This document shows positions 1-7,634 of a stretch of DNA of 35,148 bases, one piece after another; positions within the stretch are counted from its first letter, which is position 1; each line of letters begins with the position of its first letter. The stretch spans positions 1 to 35,148 of the forward strand of contig JBKJUS010000074.1 in the NCBI GenBank assembly GCA_046590575.1, given 5' to 3'. This DNA is from DATLNF01 sp046590575 (lineage in GTDB: Bacteria > Actinomycetota > Actinomycetes > BP-191). The translations under genes and the position numbers were made by a program. The notes beneath the pieces are model-generated. The model was not told the origin of the DNA. It ran no database searches and was given only the letters and a program-made list of their open reading frames with translations.

Positions 1-159
1 GGCCCCGGCCGCTTCGAGGACGGCAAGCGCGTCCCGATGGACGTCTCCGTCGGCGACGTCGTGATCTACAGCAAGTACGGCGGCACCGAGGTCAAGTACA
101 CCGGCGAGGAGTACCTCGTCCTGTCCGCCCGTGACGTGCTCGCCGTCATCGAGAAGTAG
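1..159 (+). CDS. groES: Co-chaperonin GroES (10 kDa chaperonin), C-terminal part only
   Basis: The window opens inside this gene, in frame 1; 52 codons and the TAG stop are visible. The translated end contains GPGRFEDGKRVPMDVSVGD, VIYSKYGGTEVKY and a final SARDVLAVIEK, which is the usual GroES barrel and C-terminus. GroES forms the heptameric lid of the GroEL folding chamber in the cytoplasm. It lies 72 bases upstream of groEL on the same strand, the normal actinobacterial groES–groEL1 operon. The start codon and any CIRCE/HrcA operator lie outside the window, so heat-shock control cannot be judged here. Confidence 0.95.
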   Translation, partial: GPGRFEDGKRVPMDVSVGDVVIYSKYGGTEVKYTGEEYLVLSARDVLAVIEK

Positions 160-177
160 TCCCCGTCCACACCCTCG

Positions 178-213
178 CCGCCCCGGAGACCGTCCTACGA
201 CGGCCCGGGGCGG
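178..213 (+). promoter_or_regulatory. Intercistronic stem-loop between groES and groEL
   Basis: A perfect 9-base inverted repeat (CCGCCCCGG at 178–186, CCGGGGCGG at 205–213) encloses an inner stem (CCGTC 190–194 with GACGG 199–203) and a CTAC loop. No T-run follows, and the groEL ribosome binding site starts 8 bases downstream. Seen: the pairing. Inferred: an RNA-processing or partial-attenuation hairpin that could set the groES to groEL1 ratio, rather than a full terminator. Confidence 0.6.
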
Positions 214-231
214 TGTGCTGAGAGGAATCGC

Positions 232-1860
<1,629 letters not shown>

Positions 1861-1877
1861 CACCGTAGAACAGCGCT

Positions 1878-1908
1878 GACGGTCCGGCCCCGAAGGGGCC
1901 GGACCGTC
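1878..1908 (+). terminator. Transcription terminator of the groES–groEL1 operon
   Basis: A perfect 14-base-pair stem closes on a GAA loop: 1878–1891 pairs with 1895–1908 (core GGTCCGGCCCC / GGGGCCGGACC). It begins 18 bases after the groEL stop. There is no T-run, as is common for GC-rich actinobacterial terminators. Confidence 0.85.
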
Positions 1909-1970
1909 GTGCGTTCCTGCCCTGGTGCCGGCGACCGTTCGTGCGTTCCCGCCCTGGTGCCGGCGACCGT
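1907..1970. repeat. Two tandem 32-base direct repeats
   Basis: Positions 1907–1938 and 1939–1970 are two head-to-tail copies of a 32-base unit differing at one base (T or C in the TTCCTGCC/TTCCCGCC part). Each copy ends CCGGCGACCGT. The first copy overlaps the downstream arm of the groEL terminator. A more decayed relative (CCGGCGATTCCCGCACG) follows from 1971. The region up to 2066 holds no gene that I can support. Confidence 0.7.
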
Positions 1971-2066
1971 CCGGCGATTCCCGCACGTAACGGTCGAACG
2001 ATCGGGGTTTCCGTGCAGGAAGCGCCGGACGGTCCCCGCGATGGTGACCGGCGTACGGGAGCGCTG

Positions 2067-3287
2067 CTAGGTGTCGAGGAGGGCACCAAGCTCGAAGTGC
2101 ATGGGGTCGGGGTAGTCCCAGCGCCCGCCCCAGCGGAAGCCCCACCGCTCGAAGATCGCCACGACGCGCGGGTCCATGTCGCCCTGGGTGCCGAGCCGGT
2201 TGGTGGCCACGTTGATGTCGAAAGCGATGCCCCACGTGTGCAGTGACACCGGCCGGGTCGGGTTGCGCTCGACGAAACGCGGGACGTAGCACCCGGAGTA
2301 CGACTGAATCTTGCTGCTGAGACCCGCCGCCTCGATCTCGGTGAGAGCGCGCCGAAGTTGCGGGATGGTGAGCCGGTGGCACTGGACGAAACCGATCAGT
2401 GGCAGCCGGGCGTAGCGGATGTTGCTGGCTACCCAGCGCGCATCGGGCTCGATCGTGCCGTCGTCGTAGTAGCGGTAGCTGAACGCGCCGAACGCCTTGG
2501 CCGCCTTGCTGCCGGTGAGGAAGGCCGTCGGCGGCGCCGGGTGGGTGAGCAGGTCGACCCGAGCTCCCGGCCCGGCGGCTTTGCGCACGGCGGCGGCGAG
2601 CCGCACGGGATCACCTCGGCCCGCACCCAGGATCGCGCCTGATGCGACCTGCAGTCCCAGTTGAGCCGCCGTGCCGTCATTGACGACCGCCACCACATCG
2701 GGCAGGCCGGTCGTGGCCAGCGCGCCCAGCCGCAGGGGCATGCTGCTCTGCGCGCCTCGTACGTCGAGCGACTTGCCGAGCGCGAGCGCGAGCGACTTGG
2801 CCTCGGCGTGGGCGACCACGACGTCGCCGCGGGCCACTGCCTGCCAGACAGCCGTGGCCTCGGCGGTTCCCTTGGGTGTGAAGGCTCGGAACGATGCGGC
2901 GTTGACGCCCACCGCCCGGAAGCTCCGCCCGGCGAAGGTCACCGCGCCGACTCGCATGGTGGTGAACCCGCCTGGGCTCAGCGCGCGTAACGCCGCGATG
3001 CGATCGGGAGCCAGCCCGCCGTCGGCGACGACCATGACGTCGGCGCGAGCACGTCCGGTGAGCGGTGCCAGTGCCGGCACGGGCCGACCCATGGTCGAGG
3101 CCGAACCAACCTCCGGCACCGCGGAGCTGGACGACACCGCACCTGCTGCATCGCGCGCGCCAGCCCTCGTCGGAGTGCTCGAACGATCGCCGGCGGGGGT
3201 GCACGCCACGGAGAGAACGATGACGGCGATCGCGGCCGGAACACGCAGCTGCCCCAGCGCGCGGACGGGCCGACGGGCGTCGGTCAT
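2067..3287 (-). CDS. Lipoprotein-like M15 family peptidase (D,D-carboxypeptidase type) with FtsX/MacB-like N-terminal domain
   Basis: 406 residues. The N-terminus has a basic start, a hydrophobic run AAIAVIVLSVAC and a possible lipobox with Cys29, then a Ser/Thr/Ala linker to about residue 75. Residues about 80–250 (VMVVADGGLAPDRIAALRAL, VGVNAASFRAFTP, GDVVVAHAEAKSLALALG, VVAVVNDGTAAQLGLQVASG) resemble the extracellular core domain of FtsX/MacB-type ABC permeases. Residues about 300–400 are an M15 peptidase core: SLHTWGIAFDIN (zinc ligands His350, Asp357), a WGFRWGG segment and DPMHFEL (Asp394, zinc ligand His397). M15 enzymes cleave D-Ala ends or cross-bridges of peptidoglycan stem peptides. 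The likely site of action is the outer face of the membrane. ATG at 3287 has GAAGGA about 11 bases upstream. The peptidase call is firm; the N-terminal domain assignment is by eye. Confidence 0.85.
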   Translation of the reverse strand: MTDARRPVRALGQLRVPAAIAVIVLSVACTPAGDRSSTPTRAGARDAAGAVSSSSAVPEVGSASTMGRPVPALAPLTGRARADVMVVADGGLAPDRIAALRALSPGGFTTMRVGAVTFAGRSFRAVGVNAASFRAFTPKGTAEATAVWQAVARGDVVVAHAEAKSLALALGKSLDVRGAQSSMPLRLGALATTGLPDVVAVVNDGTAAQLGLQVASGAILGAGRGDPVRLAAAVRKAAGPGARVDLLTHPAPPTAFLTGSKAAKAFGAFSYRYYDDGTIEPDARWVASNIRYARLPLIGFVQCHRLTIPQLRRALTEIEAAGLSSKIQSYSGCYVPRFVERNPTRPVSLHTWGIAFDINVATNRLGTQGDMDPRVVAIFERWGFRWGGRWDYPDPMHFELGALLDT

Positions 3288-3366
3288 AGCGGTCGCAGTC
3301 CTTCGGTGGGCGTGACGATTCGGCGCGCTGCTCAGCGCGACATCCCCATCATGCGTCAGCCAGCAG

Positions 3367-3382
3367 ATCCCTGATAAGGGAT
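3367..3382. promoter_or_regulatory. Perfect 16-base palindrome upstream of the M15 peptidase gene
   Basis: ATCCCTGATAAGGGAT has two perfect 6-base arms around GATA. It sits about 80 bases upstream of the M15 peptidase start and 44 bases past the whiD stop, both genes reading leftward. It could be an operator for the peptidase gene or a small hairpin after whiD; the sequence does not decide. Confidence 0.4.
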
Positions 3383-3425
3383 GTCGGCAGATGTCCGATT
3401 TTTCTGGAGTTGCTCGACGGGCGCC

Positions 3426-3746
3426 TCAGGACGCGGCGCGGGCCGCCGCTGGGGTCGGCGCGGGCCGACGGCCGGCCAAGATCTCTTCGCGGTCGGTCTC
3501 GGTCAAGCCACCCCACACGCCGTACGGCTCGCGGGTGGCCAGTGCCTGCCGAGCGCACTCGGCGACGACCGGACAGCCGGCGCAGATGGCCTGGGCGGCG
3601 CGCTCACGGGCGCTCCGACTCGGCCCGCGGTCACCGTCAGGATGGAAGAAGAGATCGCTGTCCAGGCCGCGGCAGCGGCCGTGTAGCTGCCATTCCCAGA
3701 CGTCGGACGTAGGTCCGGGGAGTCGCCGCGTGTCAGTCATGACCAC
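3426..3746 (-). CDS. whiD: WhiB-family iron-sulfur transcription regulator, WhiD/WhiB3 type
   Basis: A 106-residue WhiB-like protein binding a redox- and NO-sensitive 4Fe-4S cluster through four cysteines: Cys25, Cys55, Cys58 and Cys64 (CAGCPVVAEC). The turn motif GVWGGLTE follows. The N-terminal RLPGPTSDVWEWQLHGRCRG and DLFFHPDGDRG are characteristic of WhiD of Streptomyces (late sporulation) and WhiB3 of Mycobacterium (redox, lipid metabolism); these proteins bind the housekeeping sigma factor. Its place between groEL1 and bldM supports the assignment. The start may be GTG at 3746 or ATG at 3740; AGAGAGGA lies about 5 and 11 bases upstream of them. It is transcribed away from the CarH-like regulator. 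Confidence 0.95.
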   Translation of the reverse strand: MVMTDTRRLPGPTSDVWEWQLHGRCRGLDSDLFFHPDGDRGPSRSARERAAQAICAGCPVVAECARQALATREPYGVWGGLTETDREEILAGRRPAPTPAAARAAS

Positions 3747-3789
3747 TGCGGTCCTCTCTCTAGTAGGGCGGGTTCAGGGCCGTACGGTG

Positions 3790-3818
3790 AGCGTAGAGAC
3801 TGTTCACAAGTTGTGCAA
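3790..3818 (-). promoter_or_regulatory. Candidate whiD promoter
   Basis: Read on the minus strand: -35 TTGCAC (3818–3813), exactly 17 bases, -10 TACGCT (3795–3790). The -35 box lies wholly inside the first operator-like repeat (3801–3818), so a protein bound there would block or alter whiD transcription. Seen: hexamers and spacing. Inferred: function. Confidence 0.45.
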
Positions 3819-3842
3819 GTTCTATGTTCACACCTTGTGCAA
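3801..3842. promoter_or_regulatory. Two 18-base direct repeats, likely operator between whiD and the CarH-like gene
   Basis: TGTTCACAAGTTGTGCAA (3801–3818) and TGTTCACACCTTGTGCAA (3825–3842) differ at only two central bases and start 24 bases apart. Each is also an imperfect inverted repeat (TTCACAA…TTGTGCAA). This is a typical layout for a MerR/CarH-type regulator that binds as a multimer. The adjacent divergent MerR-type gene makes autoregulation and control of whiD the simplest reading; this is inference. Confidence 0.65.
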
Positions 3843-3857
3843 CGTGCGCGTCTCGGG

Positions 3858-3886
3858 TTGTGTGCCCGCCGGGGGGCTTTCATAGT
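3858..3886 (+). promoter_or_regulatory. Candidate promoter of the CarH-like gene, giving a leaderless mRNA
   Basis: -35 TTGTGT (3858–3863), 17-base spacer, -10 CATAGT (3881–3886). A start of transcription seven bases past the -10 falls on the A of the ATG at 3893, so the message may be leaderless. The alternative GTG at 3899 has GGAG (3887–3890) eight bases upstream. Confidence 0.5.
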
Positions 3887-3892
3887 GGAGAC

Positions 3893-4816
3893 ATGTCCGT
3901 GCCCGCGCATGGCCCCGCGCTCACCGTGGCCGCGGTGGCCCGGCGCCTCGGCGTGGCCCCGTCGACGTTGCGGACATGGGACCGGCGTTATGGCCTGGGG
4001 CCGTCCGGACGGGTGGCGGGTGAGCGGCGGCGGTACCTGCCAGAGGACCTCGGGCGGCTGGAGCGGATGCGTCGTCTCACTCATGACGGCGTCGCTCCGG
4101 CAGAGGCCGCGCGCTTGGTCCAGGTGCCTTCGGAGAACCGACCGGCCGACGCGTCGAGCCGGTCGGGCGGCCCCGGTGGGCGGATCCTGGCCCTGCCCCG
4201 AGCAGCCGGCGATGCCCGGGGGCTCTCCCGGGCAGCCATGTCGCTCGACTGCGCCGCGATCGAGGAGATCGTCCTCCGCTCGCTGAACGCGAGTGGGGTC
4301 ATCGACACGTGGAACCACCTGGTGTGCCCTGTGCTGCGCTCGGTCGGCGACCGCTGGGCGGCAACGGGCGACGGGGTCGAGGTCGAACATCTGCTCGCGG
4401 AGGCGGTAACCGGCGTCCTTCGAGTGGTCCGGGAGCGCCTTGCGCCGGTGCCGATCGCCCGACCAATCCTGCTCTGCGGCACAGCGGGAGAAGGTCACAG
4501 CCTCCCGTTGCACGCTCTCGCCACGGCGCTGGCCGAGCGGGGGGTGCCGGCTCGGATGCTGGGCGGCGCGCTCCCGGACGTCGCCGTGCTGGCCGCCGTA
4601 CGGCGCACCGGGCCCGCGGCACTGTTCCTGTGGTCGCAGCTGGGGGAGACCGCGAGAGCCGGCTTCTTGCCCGACCTTCCGGTCACGCGCCCCCCGACGG
4701 TCGTGCTGGTCGGCGGGCCGGGTTGGGACCCGGATGCGCTGTCGGCCCGGGTCACCTACGCCCACGACCTCGGTGAAGCCGTGCATCTGATCCGGCTCGC
4801 CGCTGGGGTCGGCTGA
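3893..4816 (+). CDS. MerR-family regulator with CarH/LitR-type cobalamin-binding domain
   Basis: 307 residues. Residues 9–78 are a MerR helix-turn-helix (LTVAAVARRLGVAPSTLRTWDRRYGL, then RRRYLPEDLGRLERM). After a linker, about 115–185 form the helical cap and 190–300 a Rossmann-like B12 domain. The cap contains W155-x9-E165-H166, the Wx9EH signature of adenosylcobalamin photoreceptors CarH/LitR. The lower cobalt-ligand position matches His202 in EGHSLP (family pattern ExHxxG, with Pro for the last Gly). The residue right after the Trp is Ala156; in Thermus CarH a His there becomes the second cobalt ligand after light, so photochemistry may differ. Known relatives repress DNA in the dark and release it in light. 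The start is ATG 3893 or GTG 3899; an in-frame ATG at 3824 lies inside the operator region and is unlikely. Confidence 0.88.
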   Translation: MSVPAHGPALTVAAVARRLGVAPSTLRTWDRRYGLGPSGRVAGERRRYLPEDLGRLERMRRLTHDGVAPAEAARLVQVPSENRPADASSRSGGPGGRILALPRAAGDARGLSRAAMSLDCAAIEEIVLRSLNASGVIDTWNHLVCPVLRSVGDRWAATGDGVEVEHLLAEAVTGVLRVVRERLAPVPIARPILLCGTAGEGHSLPLHALATALAERGVPARMLGGALPDVAVLAAVRRTGPAALFLWSQLGETARAGFLPDLPVTRPPTVVLVGGPGWDPDALSARVTYAHDLGEAVHLIRLAAGVG

Positions 4817-4866
4817 CCGGGCGACCGATATCCTCCGCGGGACTGCGGGACTGCGAAGGAGGACGA

Positions 4867-5778
4867 GTGGCCGAGGATCTCGGGCAGCTGCTGGCGCTCG
4901 GTGAGCGCGCAGCGTTCCACGGCCCACCGGCCAAGGCGGTCGCGGCGCTCGAGCAGGCGGTCGCAGTGGCGCAGAAGTCTCAGCGAGTAGCCGAGGCCAC
5001 GGCGGCGACTTGGCTGCTCGGCCTCTCTCTCGGCGCGGCCGGCCGGTACGGGTCCGCTCTCCGCTGCCTGACTCCGTTGCTGGAGGCGGGAGAGGCGCCC
5101 GACGCGAGTAAGGAGAGCGCGCTGTTCGGTGCGCTCGCCGGTGCCAGTCTCGGCTCGGTACGCCGCCAGCTGGGCCGCCATGCCGAGGCGCGTGAAGCCG
5201 ACCAGCGGGGGGCAGCCCTCGCGGAGGGCGGTGAGTCGGCGTTCGCGTGCCAGCTCGGCCTGGTTGCTGACGCCGTGGGTCTGGGTGACGCCGCGGTCGC
5301 TCGCTCCGAGATGGCGGCGGCGGAACGCTTGCTGCCCTCACGCCCGACCGAATGGTGGCGTCAGCGCGTGCGGATGGACTGGGTGCGGGCCGAGGTCGCC
5401 CTGCTCGAAGACGACTCGGTGACGGCGATCAGCGCTGCCGAGGCGGCCGTGGAGCGGGCCGAGAAGGCGCGCGCCCCTCGCCACGTCGCGAAGAGCCTCC
5501 TGTTCCAGGGCGTAGCTCAGGTCACAGCGGGCGCCGTCGAGGGCGCGTCCTCCCTGCGCCGGGCGGCCACCCTCGCCGAAGGCCTCGGGGCACTGCCGCT
5601 GGTGTGGTCGGCCCGCGCGGTGCTCGGCGCGGTGCTGATGGGGACCGACGACGCGGAGAGCGCGTCGTCGTTGAGTGCCGCCCGGGCAGCTGTGCTCACC
5701 ATCGCCGGCGACCTGCCCGATGCGCTGCGGGGGGACTGGCTGGGCCGTCCGGACATTGCCGCCTTGCTGGAGGGCTGA
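4867..5778 (+). CDS. TPR-like helical repeat protein, function unknown
   Basis: 303 residues of Ala-rich paired helices (for example GPPAKAVAALEQAVAVAQKSQ, RYGSALRCLTPLLEAGE, RHAEAREADQRGAAL, TAISAAEAAVERAEKAR), consistent with tetratricopeptide repeats along most of the length. No signal peptide, membrane helix, DNA-binding or enzymatic motif is visible, so it is probably a cytoplasmic scaffold or regulator. GTG at 4867 has a strong AAGGAGGA site upstream (from 4856). It follows the CarH-like gene by 50 bases and precedes the kinase-like and bldM genes in the same direction, which suggests a regulatory link. The role is not known. Confidence 0.75.
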   Translation: MAEDLGQLLALGERAAFHGPPAKAVAALEQAVAVAQKSQRVAEATAATWLLGLSLGAAGRYGSALRCLTPLLEAGEAPDASKESALFGALAGASLGSVRRQLGRHAEAREADQRGAALAEGGESAFACQLGLVADAVGLGDAAVARSEMAAAERLLPSRPTEWWRQRVRMDWVRAEVALLEDDSVTAISAAEAAVERAEKARAPRHVAKSLLFQGVAQVTAGAVEGASSLRRAATLAEGLGALPLVWSARAVLGAVLMGTDDAESASSLSAARAAVLTIAGDLPDALRGDWLGRPDIAALLEG

Positions 5779-5859
5779 GCGCCACTCCGCTATGGCACAG
5801 ATGGGCTATTTATCGCGGGGGACTTGAAGAACCCCCCGTCCCACGCCGAAGCAGTAGAC

Positions 5860-6510
5860 ATGACCACCGCTACGGTGTCGGCGTTCGACGCCCACATCGA
5901 CTCCCTCGCCGCTGCCCAACGCGACGGCGCTGGGCCCGACAGTGCCGTACGTGCCGCGTGGGAGAGCGCGGTGCTGGACGCGGAGATCGAGGCGAGCCAC
6001 CACGCCGACGCCCTGCACAACGGCCTCATGCAGTGCCTCGTAGTCCTCCGCCACGCACTGGCCAGGGAACGCGGACCAGCGGGTGCGGCGGCGCGTCCGG
6101 ATGACACGGCCGCCACGATGCCCGACCCTGACCGGGCCGTGCAGATCTGCCTGGCGGAGACCCGCTCCCTGGTCTGGCACCTTCGTCCCCGCGTCTGCGA
6201 CGGGGACGGCCTTGATCGTGCGCTGGAGGACCTCGCCGTACGTCTCGGGGCTGACGGCGGACCGACGCTGCACCACCAGGTGCACGCAGCTGGCCTCAGC
6301 AGGGCGCAGGCCGTCGTCGCCTTCCGGCTGGTTCAGGAACGTGCCCGGGCCGCTGGACCTGGAGAGACGCTCCGAGCGCGTGTGCTGCGCACCAAGTCGG
6401 GTGCCGTCGTCGTCGATGTGTCCGGACCGGCGTACGACGACGCCGGCGTGTGGACGGCACGAGGGGCCCACCTCGACGTCCACCTCGCGAGCACGGGGAT
6501 CCGCGGATGA
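5860..6510 (+). CDS. Degenerate NarL-type histidine-kinase-like protein, coupled to bldM
   Basis: 216 residues from the ATG at 5860 (a TTG at 5824 would add 12). Residues about 38–65 (EIEASHHADALHNGLMQCLVVLRHAL) line up with the HisKA_3 phospho-acceptor helix; His53 is kept but the following acidic residue is Asn. A second helix ends AETRSLVWHLRPR, as in that family. The ATPase part is decayed: where kinases have an N-box with EALTN, this has RLVQERARAAG with no Asn, and where they have DxGxG it has VSGPAYDDAG. No membrane segment. It probably cannot bind ATP normally, so it may be a pseudokinase, phosphotransfer or phosphatase partner of BldM. Its TGA overlaps the bldM ATG (ATGA at 6507–6510), implying coupled translation. 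Confidence 0.75.
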   Translation: MTTATVSAFDAHIDSLAAAQRDGAGPDSAVRAAWESAVLDAEIEASHHADALHNGLMQCLVVLRHALARERGPAGAAARPDDTAATMPDPDRAVQICLAETRSLVWHLRPRVCDGDGLDRALEDLAVRLGADGGPTLHHQVHAAGLSRAQAVVAFRLVQERARAAGPGETLRARVLRTKSGAVVVDVSGPAYDDAGVWTARGAHLDVHLASTGIRG

Positions 6511-7133
6511 GCACTGTCCTGATCTGCGATGACCATCGCATTGTCCGGGAGGGCCTGCGGGCTTTCGTCGCGGATGTTCCCGGCGTCGACCAGGTCTTGA
6601 CCGCCGCGTCGGGTGAGGAAGTGCTGGCGAGGTACGTCGTCGACCGGCCCGATCTGATCTTGATGGATCTGCAGATGCCGGGGCTGGGTGGGCTCGAGAC
6701 CACGCGACGCCTGCTCTCCGAGCACGCGGGCGCCAGGGTCCTGATGCTCACTGCGGCGGACGACCGCGACCATGTCGCAGCCGCCATCACTGCCGGCGCG
6801 AGGGGGTATCTCGTCAAGGACGTCTCTCGTGAGGAGCTCTGTGCCGCGGTGGGGCATGCCCTATCGGGTCAGGACCTGGTCGAGCCCTCGATGCGACGGG
6901 CATACGCCGAGCGAGTCAGCCGCGGCACCGAGCATCAGGCGCCGCTCACCGAACGCGAGCTGCAGGTGCTGCGCGGGATGAGCCAGGGCAAGAGCAACTC
7001 GCAGATCGGCAAGGAGCTCTTCCTTTCCGAGGACACCATCAAGACCCATGCGCGTCGGCTCTTCCGGAAGATGAACGTGTGCGACCGCGCCCAGGCAGTC
7101 GCCTCAGGCTTCCGTCAAGGGCTGGTCAGCTGA
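6507..7133 (+). CDS. bldM: BldM-type response regulator (receiver plus LuxR-type DNA-binding domain)
   Basis: 208 residues. Receiver domain 1–120 has the acidic pair Asp8/Asp9, phospho-acceptor position Asp54 (LILMDLQMPG), Thr82 and Lys104 (YLVKD). The LuxR/GerE helix-turn-helix is at about 145–205 (LTERELQVLRGMSQGKSNSQ, LFLSEDTIKTHARRLFRKMN). The C-terminus RAQAVASGFRQGLVS and the SEDTIKTHARRLF stretch match Streptomyces BldM/WhiI closely. BldM controls aerial growth and, with WhiI, late sporulation genes, and acts there as an atypical, orphan regulator. Its place between whiD and guaB supports BldM. Here all receiver residues are present and a kinase-like gene overlaps its start, unlike the orphan arrangement I know of. 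Confidence 0.88.
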   Translation: MSTVLICDDHRIVREGLRAFVADVPGVDQVLTAASGEEVLARYVVDRPDLILMDLQMPGLGGLETTRRLLSEHAGARVLMLTAADDRDHVAAAITAGARGYLVKDVSREELCAAVGHALSGQDLVEPSMRRAYAERVSRGTEHQAPLTERELQVLRGMSQGKSNSQIGKELFLSEDTIKTHARRLFRKMNVCDRAQAVASGFRQGLVS

Positions 7134-7139
7134 GGGCGG

Positions 7140-7532
7140 TCATTCAGGCGCCCCCTCGGCAGCATCGAGGACGCCGTCGGCGAACCCGCGCGCATAGTCC
7201 CAGGTGACGTAGTCAGCCGGGTCGGGCGCGAAGGCCGGCTCGTGGACGCGGGTCTGGCCTGCGTCGAGCAGGTGCCGGAGGTTGCCACGCAGGAGGTCCC
7301 AGCCGAAGAAGTGCGGCTCGTGACAGTCCTCGCAGTCGACTACAAGCCCGCGCACCTCCCGAGGCTCGAGAAGCGTGCGGTAGACCTCGAGGTCGGCCAG
7401 GTCGGTCAGCACGTCCTCTCGCTCCCCCGGCGACAGCGGCTCCATCACCTCGTCGTCATCGAGCGCCGAGGCCGGGTCCGCCGGATCGCCGGCGAACGGG
7501 TCGAGGGGCTGGTCGTCGTTCACGCCGCACAC
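7140..7532 (-). CDS. DUF5319 family protein
   Basis: Up to 130 residues, acidic and soluble, containing LDPFAGDPADP, LSPGEREDVLTDLADLEVYR, VVDCEDCHEPHFFGWDLLRG and a Trp-Asp-Tyr C-terminal region. It resembles the conserved actinobacterial protein found beside guaB (Rv3412 in Mycobacterium tuberculosis). The CxxCHEPHFF part could bind a metal, but this is not shown. GTG at 7532 (GAGG close upstream) or GTG at 7523 (giving MNDDQPLDPF) may be the start. It is tail-to-tail with bldM with only 6 bases between the stops, so bldM transcripts must end inside it. Confidence 0.85.
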   Translation of the reverse strand: MCGVNDDQPLDPFAGDPADPASALDDDEVMEPLSPGEREDVLTDLADLEVYRTLLEPREVRGLVVDCEDCHEPHFFGWDLLRGNLRHLLDAGQTRVHEPAFAPDPADYVTWDYARGFADGVLDAAEGAPE

Positions 7533-7595
7533 GCTACCTCGCTGGACGACAGGGAGGGCACTGGTGTGGCGGGCAGTGGACGAGAGTCCGTCGGG

Positions 7596-7601
7596 TAGGA
7601 T
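7596..7601 (+). promoter_or_regulatory. Candidate guaB -10 element
   Basis: TAGGAT lies 33 bases before the guaB ATG in the 102-base gap between DUF5319 and guaB. The -35 is weak. The guaB ribosome binding site is GGAAGG just upstream of 7635. Confidence 0.35.
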
Positions 7602-7634
7602 GAGCCGCCTTCACCCACTGGGACGGAAGGTCTG

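Noticed and set aside
3737..5341. 534-residue minus-strand open frame opposite the CarH-like and TPR genes
   Set aside because: Composition is Arg/Pro-rich with no domain; it is the mirror of two well-supported plus-strand genes and of their control region.
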